Source: Paraburkholderia phenoliruptrix
GTDB taxonomy: Bacteria > Pseudomonadota > Gammaproteobacteria > Burkholderiales > Burkholderiaceae
Direction: 5' to 3'
NCBI RefSeq assembly: GCF_902859825.1
Contig: NZ_CADIKB010000036.1
Span: 1-61,951 of the forward strand
Length of the DNA: 61,951 bases
Shown piece after piece: positions 51,625-60,210 of this stretch. A program made the position numbers and the translations under genes. Below the pieces are notes generated by a model. It saw only the letters and a list, made by a program, of their open reading frames with translations, was not told the DNA's origin and made no database searches. Positions within the stretch are counted from its first letter, which is position 1, and each line of letters opens with the position of its first letter.

Positions 51625-52455
51625 ATGAAAAAGATCGCCCTCAGTGGCGCCGGCGGCCAGCTCGGCTCGGTCGTGCGCGCCGCGTTCATTGCGCGCGGCA
51701 CGCCGCTGCGCTCGGCGGCCGGCTCGAAGCCGCTCACGCCGCTCGTCGATGGCGAGGACGTCATGCACGGCGACCTGCGCGATCCGGCGGTCGTCGACCG
51801 GCTGCTCGACGGCGTCGACGTGCTGATCCACTTCGCCGGCACCAGCGTGGAGCGCCCGCTGCCCGAGATCATCGAAAACAATTTGCGCGGTCTCGTCGAG
51901 GTGTACAAGGGCGCGCGGCGGCACGGCGTCAAGCGCATCGTGTTCGCGAGTTCGAATCACGCCATCGGCATGTATCCGGTGACCGAGCGTCTGAGCCTCG
52001 ACTGCGAACTGCGCCCGGACGGCTTTTACGGCCTCAGCAAGGTGTGGGGCGAAGCGCTCGCGCGCATGTACTGGGACAAGCACGGCATCGAGAGCGTGTG
52101 CGTGCGCATCGGCAGTTGCCTCAAGCGCCCGACCGAACCGCGCCATCTGAGCACCTGGTTCGGCCATGCCGATCTGATGCATTTCCTCGACCGCTGCATC
52201 GAAGCCGATGAGCTCGGCTTCATCACCGTGTGGGGCGTCTCGGCCAATACGCGCAGCTGGTGGGACAACAGCGGCGCCGCGCGCCTCGGCTATCAGCCGA
52301 AGCAGAACGCCGAAGACTACGCCCAAGAAATTCTGGCCCGCCCCAATCCGCTCGATGCGTTGGGCCAGCGCTTCCAGGGCGGCGGCTTTGTCGGCATCGA
52401 CTATTCGCGTGAAGAAGGCGGCGTGCGCAGCGGAGCGGGCACGCAGCCGGTCTGA
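51625..52455 (+). CDS. udh: Uronate dehydrogenase (NAD-dependent)
   Basis: 276-residue short-chain dehydrogenase-type enzyme that oxidises galacturonate or glucuronate to the aldarolactone. The NAD loop GAGGQLG is at residues 8-14, the catalytic Ser near 110 (FASSNHAIGMYP) and Tyr135/Lys139 in YGLSK. WGVSANTRSWWDNSGA near the C-terminus is typical of Udh. The start at 51625 has AAAGGAA upstream. It is followed after 32 bases by a hexuronate transporter gene. Confidence 0.9.
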   Translation: MKKIALSGAGGQLGSVVRAAFIARGTPLRSAAGSKPLTPLVDGEDVMHGDLRDPAVVDRLLDGVDVLIHFAGTSVERPLPEIIENNLRGLVEVYKGARRHGVKRIVFASSNHAIGMYPVTERLSLDCELRPDGFYGLSKVWGEALARMYWDKHGIESVCVRIGSCLKRPTEPRHLSTWFGHADLMHFLDRCIEADELGFITVWGVSANTRSWWDNSGAARLGYQPKQNAEDYAQEILARPNPLDALGQRFQGGGFVGIDYSREEGGVRSGAGTQPV

Positions 52456-52487
52456 AGACAGTTCAAAGCATTACCAGGAGACGTAGC

Positions 52488-53786
52488 ATGAAGATCAAGG
52501 GCATCCGCTGGTGGATGGTCAGTCTGGTCGCCGCCGGGCTCATCATCAATTATCTGGCGCGCAATACGCTGTCGGTGGCCGCACCGACGTTGATGAAGGA
52601 CCTCCACATCACCACCGAGCAATACGCTCACGTGGTGGTCGCGTGGCAGCTCTGCTATGCATTCATGCAGCCGGTCGCGGGCTTTCTGCTCGACACGGTC
52701 GGCACCAAGCTCGGTTTTGCCGCCTTCGCGCTGGCGTGGTCACTCGCGTGCGCGGCCGCGGCCTGGTCGACGGGCTGGCGCAGCCTCGCGTTCTTTCGCG
52801 GCCTGCTCGGGATTGCCGAGGCGGCCGGCATTCCCGCCGGCGTGAAGGCCACGAGCGAGTGGTTTCCGGCCAAGGAGCGTTCGGTCGCGATCGGCTGGTT
52901 CAACATCGGGTCGTCGATCGGCGCATTGCTCGCGCCGCCGCTCGTGGTGTGGGCGCTGTTGCACGGCCAGTGGCAGCTGGCTTTCGTGATCGTCGGCGTG
53001 GCGGGCATTGTGTGGAGCGTGGTGTGGATGGTGCTCTATAAGCATCCGCGCAACCAGAAAATGCTCGGCGATGCCGAACGCGACTACATTCTGAGCGGCC
53101 AGGAAGCGAAGCACAGCGACGACGGCGCGCCGAGGCGCAACTGGTTCGCCATGCTGAAGAGCCGCGACTTCTGGGCGATCGGCATTCCGCGCATTTTGTC
53201 GGAGCCGGCATGGCAGACCTTCAACGCGTGGATCCCGCTCTACATGATGACCGAGCGTCACATGAACCTGAAGGAGATCGCGCTCTATGCGTGGATGCCG
53301 TTTCTCGCCGCGGATATCGGCTGCGTGCTCGGCGGCTATCTGAGCCCGCTGTTCCACAAGTACGCGAAGGTGTCGCTTTTCACGTCGCGCAAGATGGTGT
53401 TCGTGGTCGGCGCGCTGTGCATGATCGGACCGGCGTGCGTGGGCCTCGTCGCGAGTCCCTACGTGGCGGTGGCGCTCTTGTGCGTGGGCGGTTTTGCGCA
53501 CCAGACGCTGTCGGGCGCGCTGTACGCGATCACGTCGGACATGTTCGGCAAGAACGAAGTCGCGACCGCGACGGGCATGGGCGGCATGGCCGGTTATCTG
53601 GGCGCCGCGGCGTTCACTGCGCTCTTCGGCGTGCTCGTGACGCAGGTCGGCTACAGCCCGCTCTTCGTGCTGCTCGCGGTGTTCGACATCATCGCGGCCT
53701 GTGTGGTGTGCCTGCTCGCGAAGAGCGCGGACAAGACCGCACAGCCGCGCTGGTCGCAGGCCAATGGCACGGTCGCCGCGAAGTAG
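52488..53786 (+). CDS. exuT: Hexuronate MFS transporter, ExuT-like
   Basis: 432-residue anion:cation symporter-family protein with 12 helices. Diagnostic phrases are RWWMVSLVAAGLIINYLARN, GIPAGVKATSEWFPAKERSV and IGWFNIGSSIGALLAPP. This is the ExuT/GudP group that imports galacturonate, glucuronate or aldarates. The gene follows udh with a CAGGAG site and is almost certainly in its operon. Confidence 0.88.
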   Translation: MKIKGIRWWMVSLVAAGLIINYLARNTLSVAAPTLMKDLHITTEQYAHVVVAWQLCYAFMQPVAGFLLDTVGTKLGFAAFALAWSLACAAAAWSTGWRSLAFFRGLLGIAEAAGIPAGVKATSEWFPAKERSVAIGWFNIGSSIGALLAPPLVVWALLHGQWQLAFVIVGVAGIVWSVVWMVLYKHPRNQKMLGDAERDYILSGQEAKHSDDGAPRRNWFAMLKSRDFWAIGIPRILSEPAWQTFNAWIPLYMMTERHMNLKEIALYAWMPFLAADIGCVLGGYLSPLFHKYAKVSLFTSRKMVFVVGALCMIGPACVGLVASPYVAVALLCVGGFAHQTLSGALYAITSDMFGKNEVATATGMGGMAGYLGAAAFTALFGVLVTQVGYSPLFVLLAVFDIIAACVVCLLAKSADKTAQPRWSQANGTVAAK

Positions 53787-54003
53787 CAGAGGATGATGCG
53801 TTGCGCCGGCATGATCCGGCGCGAACTACCCAACTGCCCGACCACGCAGCCGCGGCACGCACGGACCCGCACACCCTCATACGCTGTGGGATAATTGCGT
53901 GCTTTGCCCGCGGCGCGGCTCAAAAGGTTGTTCGCACGGGCGCTCGAGGGGCCGTCACTCCCTTGGCCCGCTTCTTTCAAGCGATATTCATTCAACAACC
54001 ACG

Positions 54004-55863
54004 ATGCCCGCATACCGTTCCAAAACCTCCACCGCCGGCCGCAACATGGCCGGGGCGCGCTCGCTGTGGCGCGCCACCGGCATGAAAGACGAAGATTTCT
54101 CGAAGCCGATCATCGCGGTGGTCAATTCGTTCACCCAGTTCGTGCCCGGCCACGTGCACCTGAAAGATCTCGGCCAGCTCGTCGCGCGCGAGATCGAGGC
54201 TGCCGGCGGCGTCGCCAAGGAATTCAACACCATTGCCGTCGACGACGGCATCGCCATGGGCCACGACGGCATGCTCTATTCGCTGCCGAGCCGCGACATC
54301 ATCGCGGACTCCGTGGAATACATGGTCAACGCGCACTGCGCGGACGCGATGGTGTGCATCTCGAACTGCGACAAGATCACCCCCGGCATGCTGATGGCCG
54401 CAATGCGCCTGAACATTCCCGTGATCTTCGTGTCGGGCGGCCCGATGGAAGCGGGCAAGACGCGCCTCGCAAATCCGAAAACCGGCACGATCGAATTCAA
54501 GAAGCTCGACCTGGTCGACGCCATGGTGATTGCCGCCGACAAGGCCTATTCCGACGCGGACGTCGCCGAAGTCGAGCGTTCCGCGTGCCCGACGTGCGGC
54601 TCGTGCTCGGGCATGTTCACGGCCAATTCGATGAACTGCCTCACCGAGGCGCTCGGCCTTTCGTTGCCGGGCAACGGCACGGTGGTCGCCACGCACGCGG
54701 ACCGCGAGCAGCTTTTCAAGCGCGCCGGTCGCCGCATTGTCGAACTGGCCCGCGAGTACTACGAACAGGAAAAAGCGAGTGTGCTGCCGCGCGCAGTCGG
54801 CTTCAAGGCGTTTGAAAACGCCATGACGCTCGACATCGCGATGGGCGGTTCCACCAACACGATTCTTCACTTGCTGGCCATTGCGCAGGAAGCCGGGATC
54901 GACTTCACGATGGCCGACATCGACCGGCTGTCGCGCGTGGTGCCGCAGTTGTGCAAGGTGGCGCCCAATACGAACAAGTATCACATCGAAGACGTGCATC
55001 GCGCGGGCGGCATCATGGCGATCCTCGGCGAGCTGGATCGCGCGGGCAAGCTGCACACCGACGTGCCGACGGTCCACGCGCCCACGCTGAAAGACGCGCT
55101 GGATCACTGGGACATCGTCCGTACTGAGGACGAAGCCGTCCGCACCTTCTACATGGCGGGTCCCGCCGGCGTTCCGACGCAGGTGGCGTTCAGCCAGAAC
55201 ACGCGCTGGCCGAGCCTCGACCTCGACCGTGCGGAAGGCTGCATCCGCTCGTACGAGCATGCCTTCTCGAAGGAAGGCGGCCTTGCAGTGCTGACGGGCA
55301 ACATCGCGCTCGACGGCTGCGTGGTGAAAACCGCCGGTGTCGACGAGAGCATTCTGGTGTTCGAAGGCACGGCGCATGTGACCGAGTCGCAGGACGAAGC
55401 AGTCGAGAACATCCTTGCGGGCAAGGTGAAGGCGGGCGACGTCGTGATCGTGCGTTACGAAGGTCCGAAGGGCGGACCAGGCATGCAGGAAATGCTCTAC
55501 CCGACGAGCTACATCAAGTCGCAGGGGCTCGGCAAAGCGTGCGCGCTGCTGACGGACGGCCGCTTCTCCGGCGGCACGTCGGGCCTGTCTATCGGCCACT
55601 GCTCCCCGGAAGCGGCGGCGGGCGGCGCGATCGGCCTCGTGCGCGACGGCGACAAGATCCGCATCGACATTCCGAACCGCACGATCAACGTGCTGCTGTC
55701 GGACGCCGAGCTTGCAAGCCGCCGCGAAGAGCAGAACGCGAAGGGCTGGAAGCCGGCCAAGCCGCGTCCGCGCCAGGTGTCGGCGGCGCTCAAGGCTTAT
55801 GCGAAGCTGGTGATGTCGGCCGACAAAGGCGCGGTGCGCGATCTGTCGCTGCTCGACGATTGA
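54004..55863 (+). CDS. ilvD: Dihydroxy-acid dehydratase, E. coli IlvD type
   Basis: 619-residue iron-sulfur dehydratase. The reading matches enterobacterial IlvD nearly throughout: MPAYRSKTSTAGRNMAGARS, NSFTQFVPGHVHLKDLG, CISNCDKITPGM, ACPTCGSCSGMFTANSMNC and DGRFSGGTSGLSIGH. The three cluster Cys (NCDK, CPTCGSC) are present. It normally makes 2-keto acids for branched-chain amino acids. No clear Shine-Dalgarno precedes 54004. Its place inside a sugar-acid cluster suggests possible extra use, but sequence supports IlvD proper. A good terminator follows. Confidence 0.9.
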   Translation: MPAYRSKTSTAGRNMAGARSLWRATGMKDEDFSKPIIAVVNSFTQFVPGHVHLKDLGQLVAREIEAAGGVAKEFNTIAVDDGIAMGHDGMLYSLPSRDIIADSVEYMVNAHCADAMVCISNCDKITPGMLMAAMRLNIPVIFVSGGPMEAGKTRLANPKTGTIEFKKLDLVDAMVIAADKAYSDADVAEVERSACPTCGSCSGMFTANSMNCLTEALGLSLPGNGTVVATHADREQLFKRAGRRIVELAREYYEQEKASVLPRAVGFKAFENAMTLDIAMGGSTNTILHLLAIAQEAGIDFTMADIDRLSRVVPQLCKVAPNTNKYHIEDVHRAGGIMAILGELDRAGKLHTDVPTVHAPTLKDALDHWDIVRTEDEAVRTFYMAGPAGVPTQVAFSQNTRWPSLDLDRAEGCIRSYEHAFSKEGGLAVLTGNIALDGCVVKTAGVDESILVFEGTAHVTESQDEAVENILAGKVKAGDVVIVRYEGPKGGPGMQEMLYPTSYIKSQGLGKACALLTDGRFSGGTSGLSIGHCSPEAAAGGAIGLVRDGDKIRIDIPNRTINVLLSDAELASRREEQNAKGWKPAKPRPRQVSAALKAYAKLVMSADKGAVRDLSLLDD

Positions 55864-55901
55864 TGCTTGCGCAGGGCTTCGTGCTCTGGTTGTCAGAAAA
55901 G

Positions 55902-55924
55902 CCGCTCCCCGGAGCGGTTTTTTT
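55902..55924. terminator. Bidirectional terminator after ilvD
   Basis: CCGCTCC and GGAGCGG (55902-55908, 55911-55917) form a tight hairpin followed by seven Ts (55918-55924) on the + strand. AAAA on the other side allows it also to serve the minus-strand gene ending at 55991. Confidence 0.85.
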
Positions 55925-55990
55925 GTCGCTGCGTTAGCCGCGACAGCCATCTGAAAACGCGGCGGGGCGCACCCCCGCCGCGTTTCACGC

Positions 55991-57994
55991 TTACCGCAGA
56001 TCCACCACGTTCGTGTTGTACGTCGTCGAGCCGATCACCACGTTCTTCAACGTAATGCCGTTGACGTTGTACGCGTAGATCTGCCCGGGTGTGGTCGACG
56101 TGGCCGGTCCGGCGCACACCGCCGTGCCTAGATTGCAGTTCGAGATGGTCACGCCGGTGATGGGCGGAATCGTCGGCGCGGGCGTCGGCCCGTTGTAGTC
56201 GAATGCGACGGGGCCTTGCGCGACGATTGCCTGGAAGCACGACCCGGTGACGCCGTTGAGCGTCACGTTGCTCGCCTGCACGTTCGAGATGTTGACGTTC
56301 TGCACGACCGCGGGCCGCGTTCTGATCGCGTCGTTGGCCGGCTGGTAGTCGCAGTCGAACGTGATCAGGCCGCCCTGGGCCGCGGACGGATTGGCCGCCG
56401 CTGCGCTCACCACGCCCAGCGGCACGGTGCTGTTGATCGGGCTGCCGGCGAGCAGCGCGCTGCCGTAGCCGCCGCCCTTCAGCGCGACGCCGTTCGGCAG
56501 CGTGACCTTGTCGACGTAGAAGTTCTTCACGAAGCCGCCGCGATTCATGTTCGTCTTGATGCGGATCGCGATGTTCAGCGGATTGGTCGCCCAGTTCTGA
56601 TTCAGCATCTGCAGATTGCGCGCGTAGATGTTCTGCACGCCGCCGCCCATTTCGCTGCCGAGCGTGATGCCGCCGTGGCCGCTGTTCATCGTGCAGTTCT
56701 GGATGACGTGGTTTTGCGCGGGGCCGTATTGCGTGTCGAGGTCCTTGCCGGATTTGATTGCGATGCAGTCGTCGCCGGTGTTGAAGGTCACGCCGTCGCA
56801 CAGCACGTTATCGCACGCGTCGGGGTCGAAGCCGTCGTTATTCGGACCGATGCTGTTGGTCGTCACGCCGCGAATCACCACATTCTTGCAGTCGGTCGGA
56901 TGGTGCTGCCAGAAAGGGGTGTTGTTCGTGCAGTAGTTTTCCATCAGCACATTCGTGCAGCCGATGAACTCGACCATGCACGGGCGCAGATAGTGCCCCA
57001 TGCCAAAGACGCGCTTCGCGAGCGGCACGCCGGCCTCGGAAAGCGCGGGCAAGTAGTTCTGATCCTCCTGCCAGGGCGTTGTCGGGCTCGTCAGCTGGGC
57101 GTAGAGCGCGTCGGAAATGCCCGGCGCGGCGGTCCGGAGATCCACGTTGTTCGGATTCTTGTAGACCTGCGAGGGCGTCGACGAACTCACGCAACCGTAG
57201 GCGCCGTTGGATCCCTTGAAGGTCCACCAGCACGTCGCCGTATTGCCCGAGCCGGAGAAGGGCGTCATGGCCTGGCCGTTGAGCACCGAGGTGGCGTCTT
57301 CGCCGGTCAGCGCAATGTTGCTCTGGTTGCGCGCGTAGATGGGCGAGCCGAAGTTCAGGCAGTCGTTGGCCTGCCAACGGCTATAGAACAGGTTGCCGTT
57401 CGCGCCGCAATTGACCGGGCCGTCTTTGGCGTAGTCAGCCGGATTGGGGCTGAAATAGATCGTGCAATTGGCGCTGAGGTGAAAATTGACGTTGCTCAGG
57501 AGTACGATCGGACCCGCGCAATACCAGTTGCCCGAAGGCACCACCACGCGGCCGCCGCCCGCCGCATTGCAAGCCTGAATTGCCGCGAGAAACGCGGGCC
57601 GGGAGTCGAAGGAAGAGGCCGCATGGGTCTGATTCGAACCGGGACTCGCCGGGGACGAAGCGCCTGTATACGGATTCGTCGCCGCGACCACGGCGCACGG
57701 TTGCGCGCCGTATTGCGTGACCACGAAGTCGCGCGAGGGGAACATGGACTGCGTGATGCCGGCGAGCGAGGCGATGATTTGCGTCGCGGCGCCGTAGCTG
57801 CCCCAGATCGGATCTTCCGGCGTGAGGCCCGAACTGCCGGAGCCGCCGCAGCCGGACAAGCCGCCGAGCAGCGTCGCACCAGCGGAGGTTCCGGCGAACA
57901 CCATGAAGGCCCGGCGTCCGGGCGAATGCGGCTCGGCCTGAGCCGCGTGGTTCGAAGCTGCCCGTTTGCTGCTGTTCTTATAGTGAGTTGCCAC
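55991..57994 (-). CDS. Polygalacturonase-like glycoside hydrolase 28, predicted Tat-exported lipoprotein
   Basis: 667 residues from a GTG at 57994 with AAGGAG upstream. The N-terminus has a twin-arginine pair (R27-R28, GRRAFMVFAG) followed by a hydrophobic stretch and a lipobox LSGC (C49), predicting Tat export and lipid anchoring. The right-handed beta-helix hydrolase has GH28 catalytic motifs: NNDGFD (385-390), GDDC (D408, D409), GHGG (439-442) and IRIKTN (about 475). It should cleave polygalacturonan, giving galacturonate for the neighbouring udh/exuT genes. The enzyme is longer than most GH28 proteins because of inserts between residues 100 and 350. Confidence 0.85.
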   Translation of the reverse strand: MATHYKNSSKRAASNHAAQAEPHSPGRRAFMVFAGTSAGATLLGGLSGCGGSGSSGLTPEDPIWGSYGAATQIIASLAGITQSMFPSRDFVVTQYGAQPCAVVAATNPYTGASSPASPGSNQTHAASSFDSRPAFLAAIQACNAAGGGRVVVPSGNWYCAGPIVLLSNVNFHLSANCTIYFSPNPADYAKDGPVNCGANGNLFYSRWQANDCLNFGSPIYARNQSNIALTGEDATSVLNGQAMTPFSGSGNTATCWWTFKGSNGAYGCVSSSTPSQVYKNPNNVDLRTAAPGISDALYAQLTSPTTPWQEDQNYLPALSEAGVPLAKRVFGMGHYLRPCMVEFIGCTNVLMENYCTNNTPFWQHHPTDCKNVVIRGVTTNSIGPNNDGFDPDACDNVLCDGVTFNTGDDCIAIKSGKDLDTQYGPAQNHVIQNCTMNSGHGGITLGSEMGGGVQNIYARNLQMLNQNWATNPLNIAIRIKTNMNRGGFVKNFYVDKVTLPNGVALKGGGYGSALLAGSPINSTVPLGVVSAAAANPSAAQGGLITFDCDYQPANDAIRTRPAVVQNVNISNVQASNVTLNGVTGSCFQAIVAQGPVAFDYNGPTPAPTIPPITGVTISNCNLGTAVCAGPATSTTPGQIYAYNVNGITLKNVVIGSTTYNTNVVDLR

Positions 57995-58231
57995 GAATGT
58001 CTCCTTGCCCTTCAGGGCGTTGTCAATAATCGTCGATGCAGGAAAGCGCCGTGTTCATTGCACTCGCTTTCATTTAATTCAGTCATCCTTAGTAAGTGAA
58101 AGAAACGAAGGGCGTTTGTCGGCTCAGCCCCGCTATGTGTCTGGGTATAGAGCCCATTAACGTATGACGCGCCGCTTTACCCGTTCGTCGAAGGGAACAG
58201 GCGAAGCGGCGCGAGCCGGGCGCGTGGCGAA

Positions 58232-59125
58232 TCAGGCGGTTTGCTGACCGATTTCGTGATTGGCGAGCACTTCGAGCGCGCGCACCATCGCGGAGTGATC
58301 CCACGCTTTGCCGCCGTGCGCGACGCAGGCATTGAAAAGTGCCTGGCAGGTGGCCGTATTCGGCAGCGAAACCCCGAGCGCCTGCGCCGTCGAAAGCGCC
58401 AGATTCAAATCCTTCTGATGCAGCTCGATGCGAAAGCCCGGGTCGAACGTGCGCTTCGTCATGCGTTCGCCGTGCACTTCGAGGATGCGCGAGGACGCAA
58501 AGCCGCCCATCAGCGCTTCGCGCACGCGAGCGGGATCCACGCCCGCTTTCGATGCAAGCAGCAGCGCCTCGCCGACGGCCTCGATCGTGGCGGCCACGAT
58601 CACCTGATTGGCGACCTTGCACACCTGTCCGGCGCCCACCGCCCCGATCAGCGTGACGTTTTTTCCCATCATGTCGAAGAGCGGCTTCACGCTGTCGAAG
58701 GTGGCCTGCTCGCCGCCGACCATGATGGTGAGCGACCCTGCCTTCGCGCCCACTTCGCCGCCCGACACCGGCGCATCCAGATAGTCGGCGCCGGTCTCGC
58801 GCACGCGCGCCGCGAAATCGCGCGTGGCCATCGGCGAAATCGAGCTCATGTCGACCACGGTCTGGCCCGCATGCAACGCGCTGGCGAGTCCGTTTTCGCC
58901 GAACAGCACGCGTTCGACGTCCGGCGTATCCGGCACCATGATGAAGATCACATCGGCCTCTGCGGCGACGGCCGCGGGACTGTCGCAAGCCTGCGCGCCG
59001 GCTTGGGCGAGCTCAGCGGGGACGCCGCTGCGCGTGAACGCGGCCAGCTTCACGCCGTTCTTCAAAAGGTTCGCGGCCATGGGCTTGCCCATGATGCCGA
59101 GTCCGATAAAGCCTGCTTTTTGCAT
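58232..59125 (-). CDS. garR: 2-hydroxy-3-oxopropionate (tartronate semialdehyde) reductase
   Basis: 297-residue beta-hydroxyacid dehydrogenase. The NAD(P) motif GLGIMGKPMAANL starts at residue 8, DAPVSGGEVGAKAGSLTIMV at 118 and catalytic Lys170 (with N173) in GQVCKVANQ. It reduces tartronate semialdehyde to D-glycerate in aldarate breakdown. The start at 59125 is supported by CGGAG. It follows garL by 54 bases on the minus strand, so the aldolase and reductase act in sequence. Confidence 0.9.
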   Translation of the reverse strand: MQKAGFIGLGIMGKPMAANLLKNGVKLAAFTRSGVPAELAQAGAQACDSPAAVAAEADVIFIMVPDTPDVERVLFGENGLASALHAGQTVVDMSSISPMATRDFAARVRETGADYLDAPVSGGEVGAKAGSLTIMVGGEQATFDSVKPLFDMMGKNVTLIGAVGAGQVCKVANQVIVAATIEAVGEALLLASKAGVDPARVREALMGGFASSRILEVHGERMTKRTFDPGFRIELHQKDLNLALSTAQALGVSLPNTATCQALFNACVAHGGKAWDHSAMVRALEVLANHEIGQQTA

Positions 59126-59179
59126 GGAATGCTCCGAAGATGTCATGGCGGCCCCGGTCGGGCCCGCGCGATGCGCGGG

Positions 59180-59986
59180 TCAGCTCGGATCCGCCGGTTT
59201 CTTGATGAAGTGTCGATGAACCGCCTGCGCCGCGTTCCGCAAAAGCCCGAGATCGGCGCATACGGCGATGACGCGACAGCCCATCGCGAGATACCGTTCG
59301 GCGTCGGCTTGCACCGGTGCAAGAATGCCGCTCGGCTTGCCTGCGGCCTGCGCACGTTCGAACACATGCGCGATGGCCTGCTGGACGTCCGGGTGCGCGG
59401 CGTTGCCGAGATGCCCATAAGCCGCCGCGAGGTCGGATGGGCCGACGAAAACGGCATCGACGCCGTCGACGGCGAGAATCGCGTCGATCGACTCCACGGC
59501 TTGGCGGCTTTCTATCTGCACGATGACGCAGACGTTGTCGTTGGCCATGTCAAAATAGTCGGGTACCGTCGCGTAGCGGTTGCCGCGGTGGCCCACCGAC
59601 ACGCCGCGAACGCCCTGCGGCGGATAGCGCGTGGCGGCGACCGCGCGCGCCGCGTCGTCGGCGTTATCGACGAACGGCACGAGGAAATTTGCAAAGCCGC
59701 TGTCGAGCAGCCGTTTGATGACCACGCTGTCATTGGCCGGCGGGCGCACCACCGGCGCGCTTCGGCTATCCTTGAGCGCCATCAGTTGCGGGATCAGTGT
59801 GAGGACGTCGTTGGGCGCATGCTCGGCGTCGAGCAGCATCCAGTCAAAGCCGATCACGCCGAGCAGTTCCGTGACGATCGGACTCGCGAGCGAGGCCCAG
59901 CAGCCGACCAGCGTTTCGCCGCTGCGTACCGCGTGGCGGAAGCTGTTGGGAAAAGACTGATAAGGCGGGCAGGGCGCGGCTGGCAT
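59180..59986 (-). CDS. garL: 5-keto-4-deoxy-D-glucarate aldolase (GarL/HpaI family)
   Basis: 268-residue class II aldolase that splits 5-keto-4-deoxyglucarate into pyruvate and tartronate semialdehyde. Family motifs are GCWASLASPIVTELLG, FDWMLLDAEHAPND, YPPQGVRGVSVGHRGNRY, VIVQIESRQAVE (metal-binding Glu) and VFVGPSDLAAAYG (metal-binding Asp). First gene of the minus-strand garL-garR pair; upstream lies a copy of the shared operator motif. Confidence 0.9.
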   Translation of the reverse strand: MPAAPCPPYQSFPNSFRHAVRSGETLVGCWASLASPIVTELLGVIGFDWMLLDAEHAPNDVLTLIPQLMALKDSRSAPVVRPPANDSVVIKRLLDSGFANFLVPFVDNADDAARAVAATRYPPQGVRGVSVGHRGNRYATVPDYFDMANDNVCVIVQIESRQAVESIDAILAVDGVDAVFVGPSDLAAAYGHLGNAAHPDVQQAIAHVFERAQAAGKPSGILAPVQADAERYLAMGCRVIAVCADLGLLRNAAQAVHRHFIKKPADPS

Positions 59987-60044
59987 GAACGTATTCCTCG
60001 AACGCGTGAGATCGGGTTGAGTTCCGACGAGGGCTGAACCGCAT

Positions 60045-60064
60045 GTTATAGGTCGTCGTATATC
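60045..60064. promoter_or_regulatory. Shared uronate-cluster motif, garL side
   Basis: GTTATAGGTCGTCGTATATC (60045-60064), 58 bases before the garL start, matches 15 of 20 bases of the site at 60164-60183. It is probably an operator for a common regulator. Confidence 0.5.
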
Positions 60065-60163
60065 TAAATGCAGAGTAGCACCCGATCAGCCGCTTGTAAC
60101 GGTCACGTTAACCCGAACCGCCGGTGCCGCGGACCCGTTTGCGGTTGCGCCAGTGCACCGTGT

Positions 60164-60183
60164 GTTGTAGGATGACTTATATC
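60164..60183. promoter_or_regulatory. Shared uronate-cluster motif, aldehyde dehydrogenase side
   Basis: GTTGTAGGATGACTTATATC (60164-60183) lies 27 bases before the dehydrogenase start. Its first 15 bases match the site upstream of udh (minus strand, 51544-51530) at 12 positions. Confidence 0.55.
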
Positions 60184-60210
60184 TAGTGCTTTTCAAACAA
60201 GGAAAGAGAC

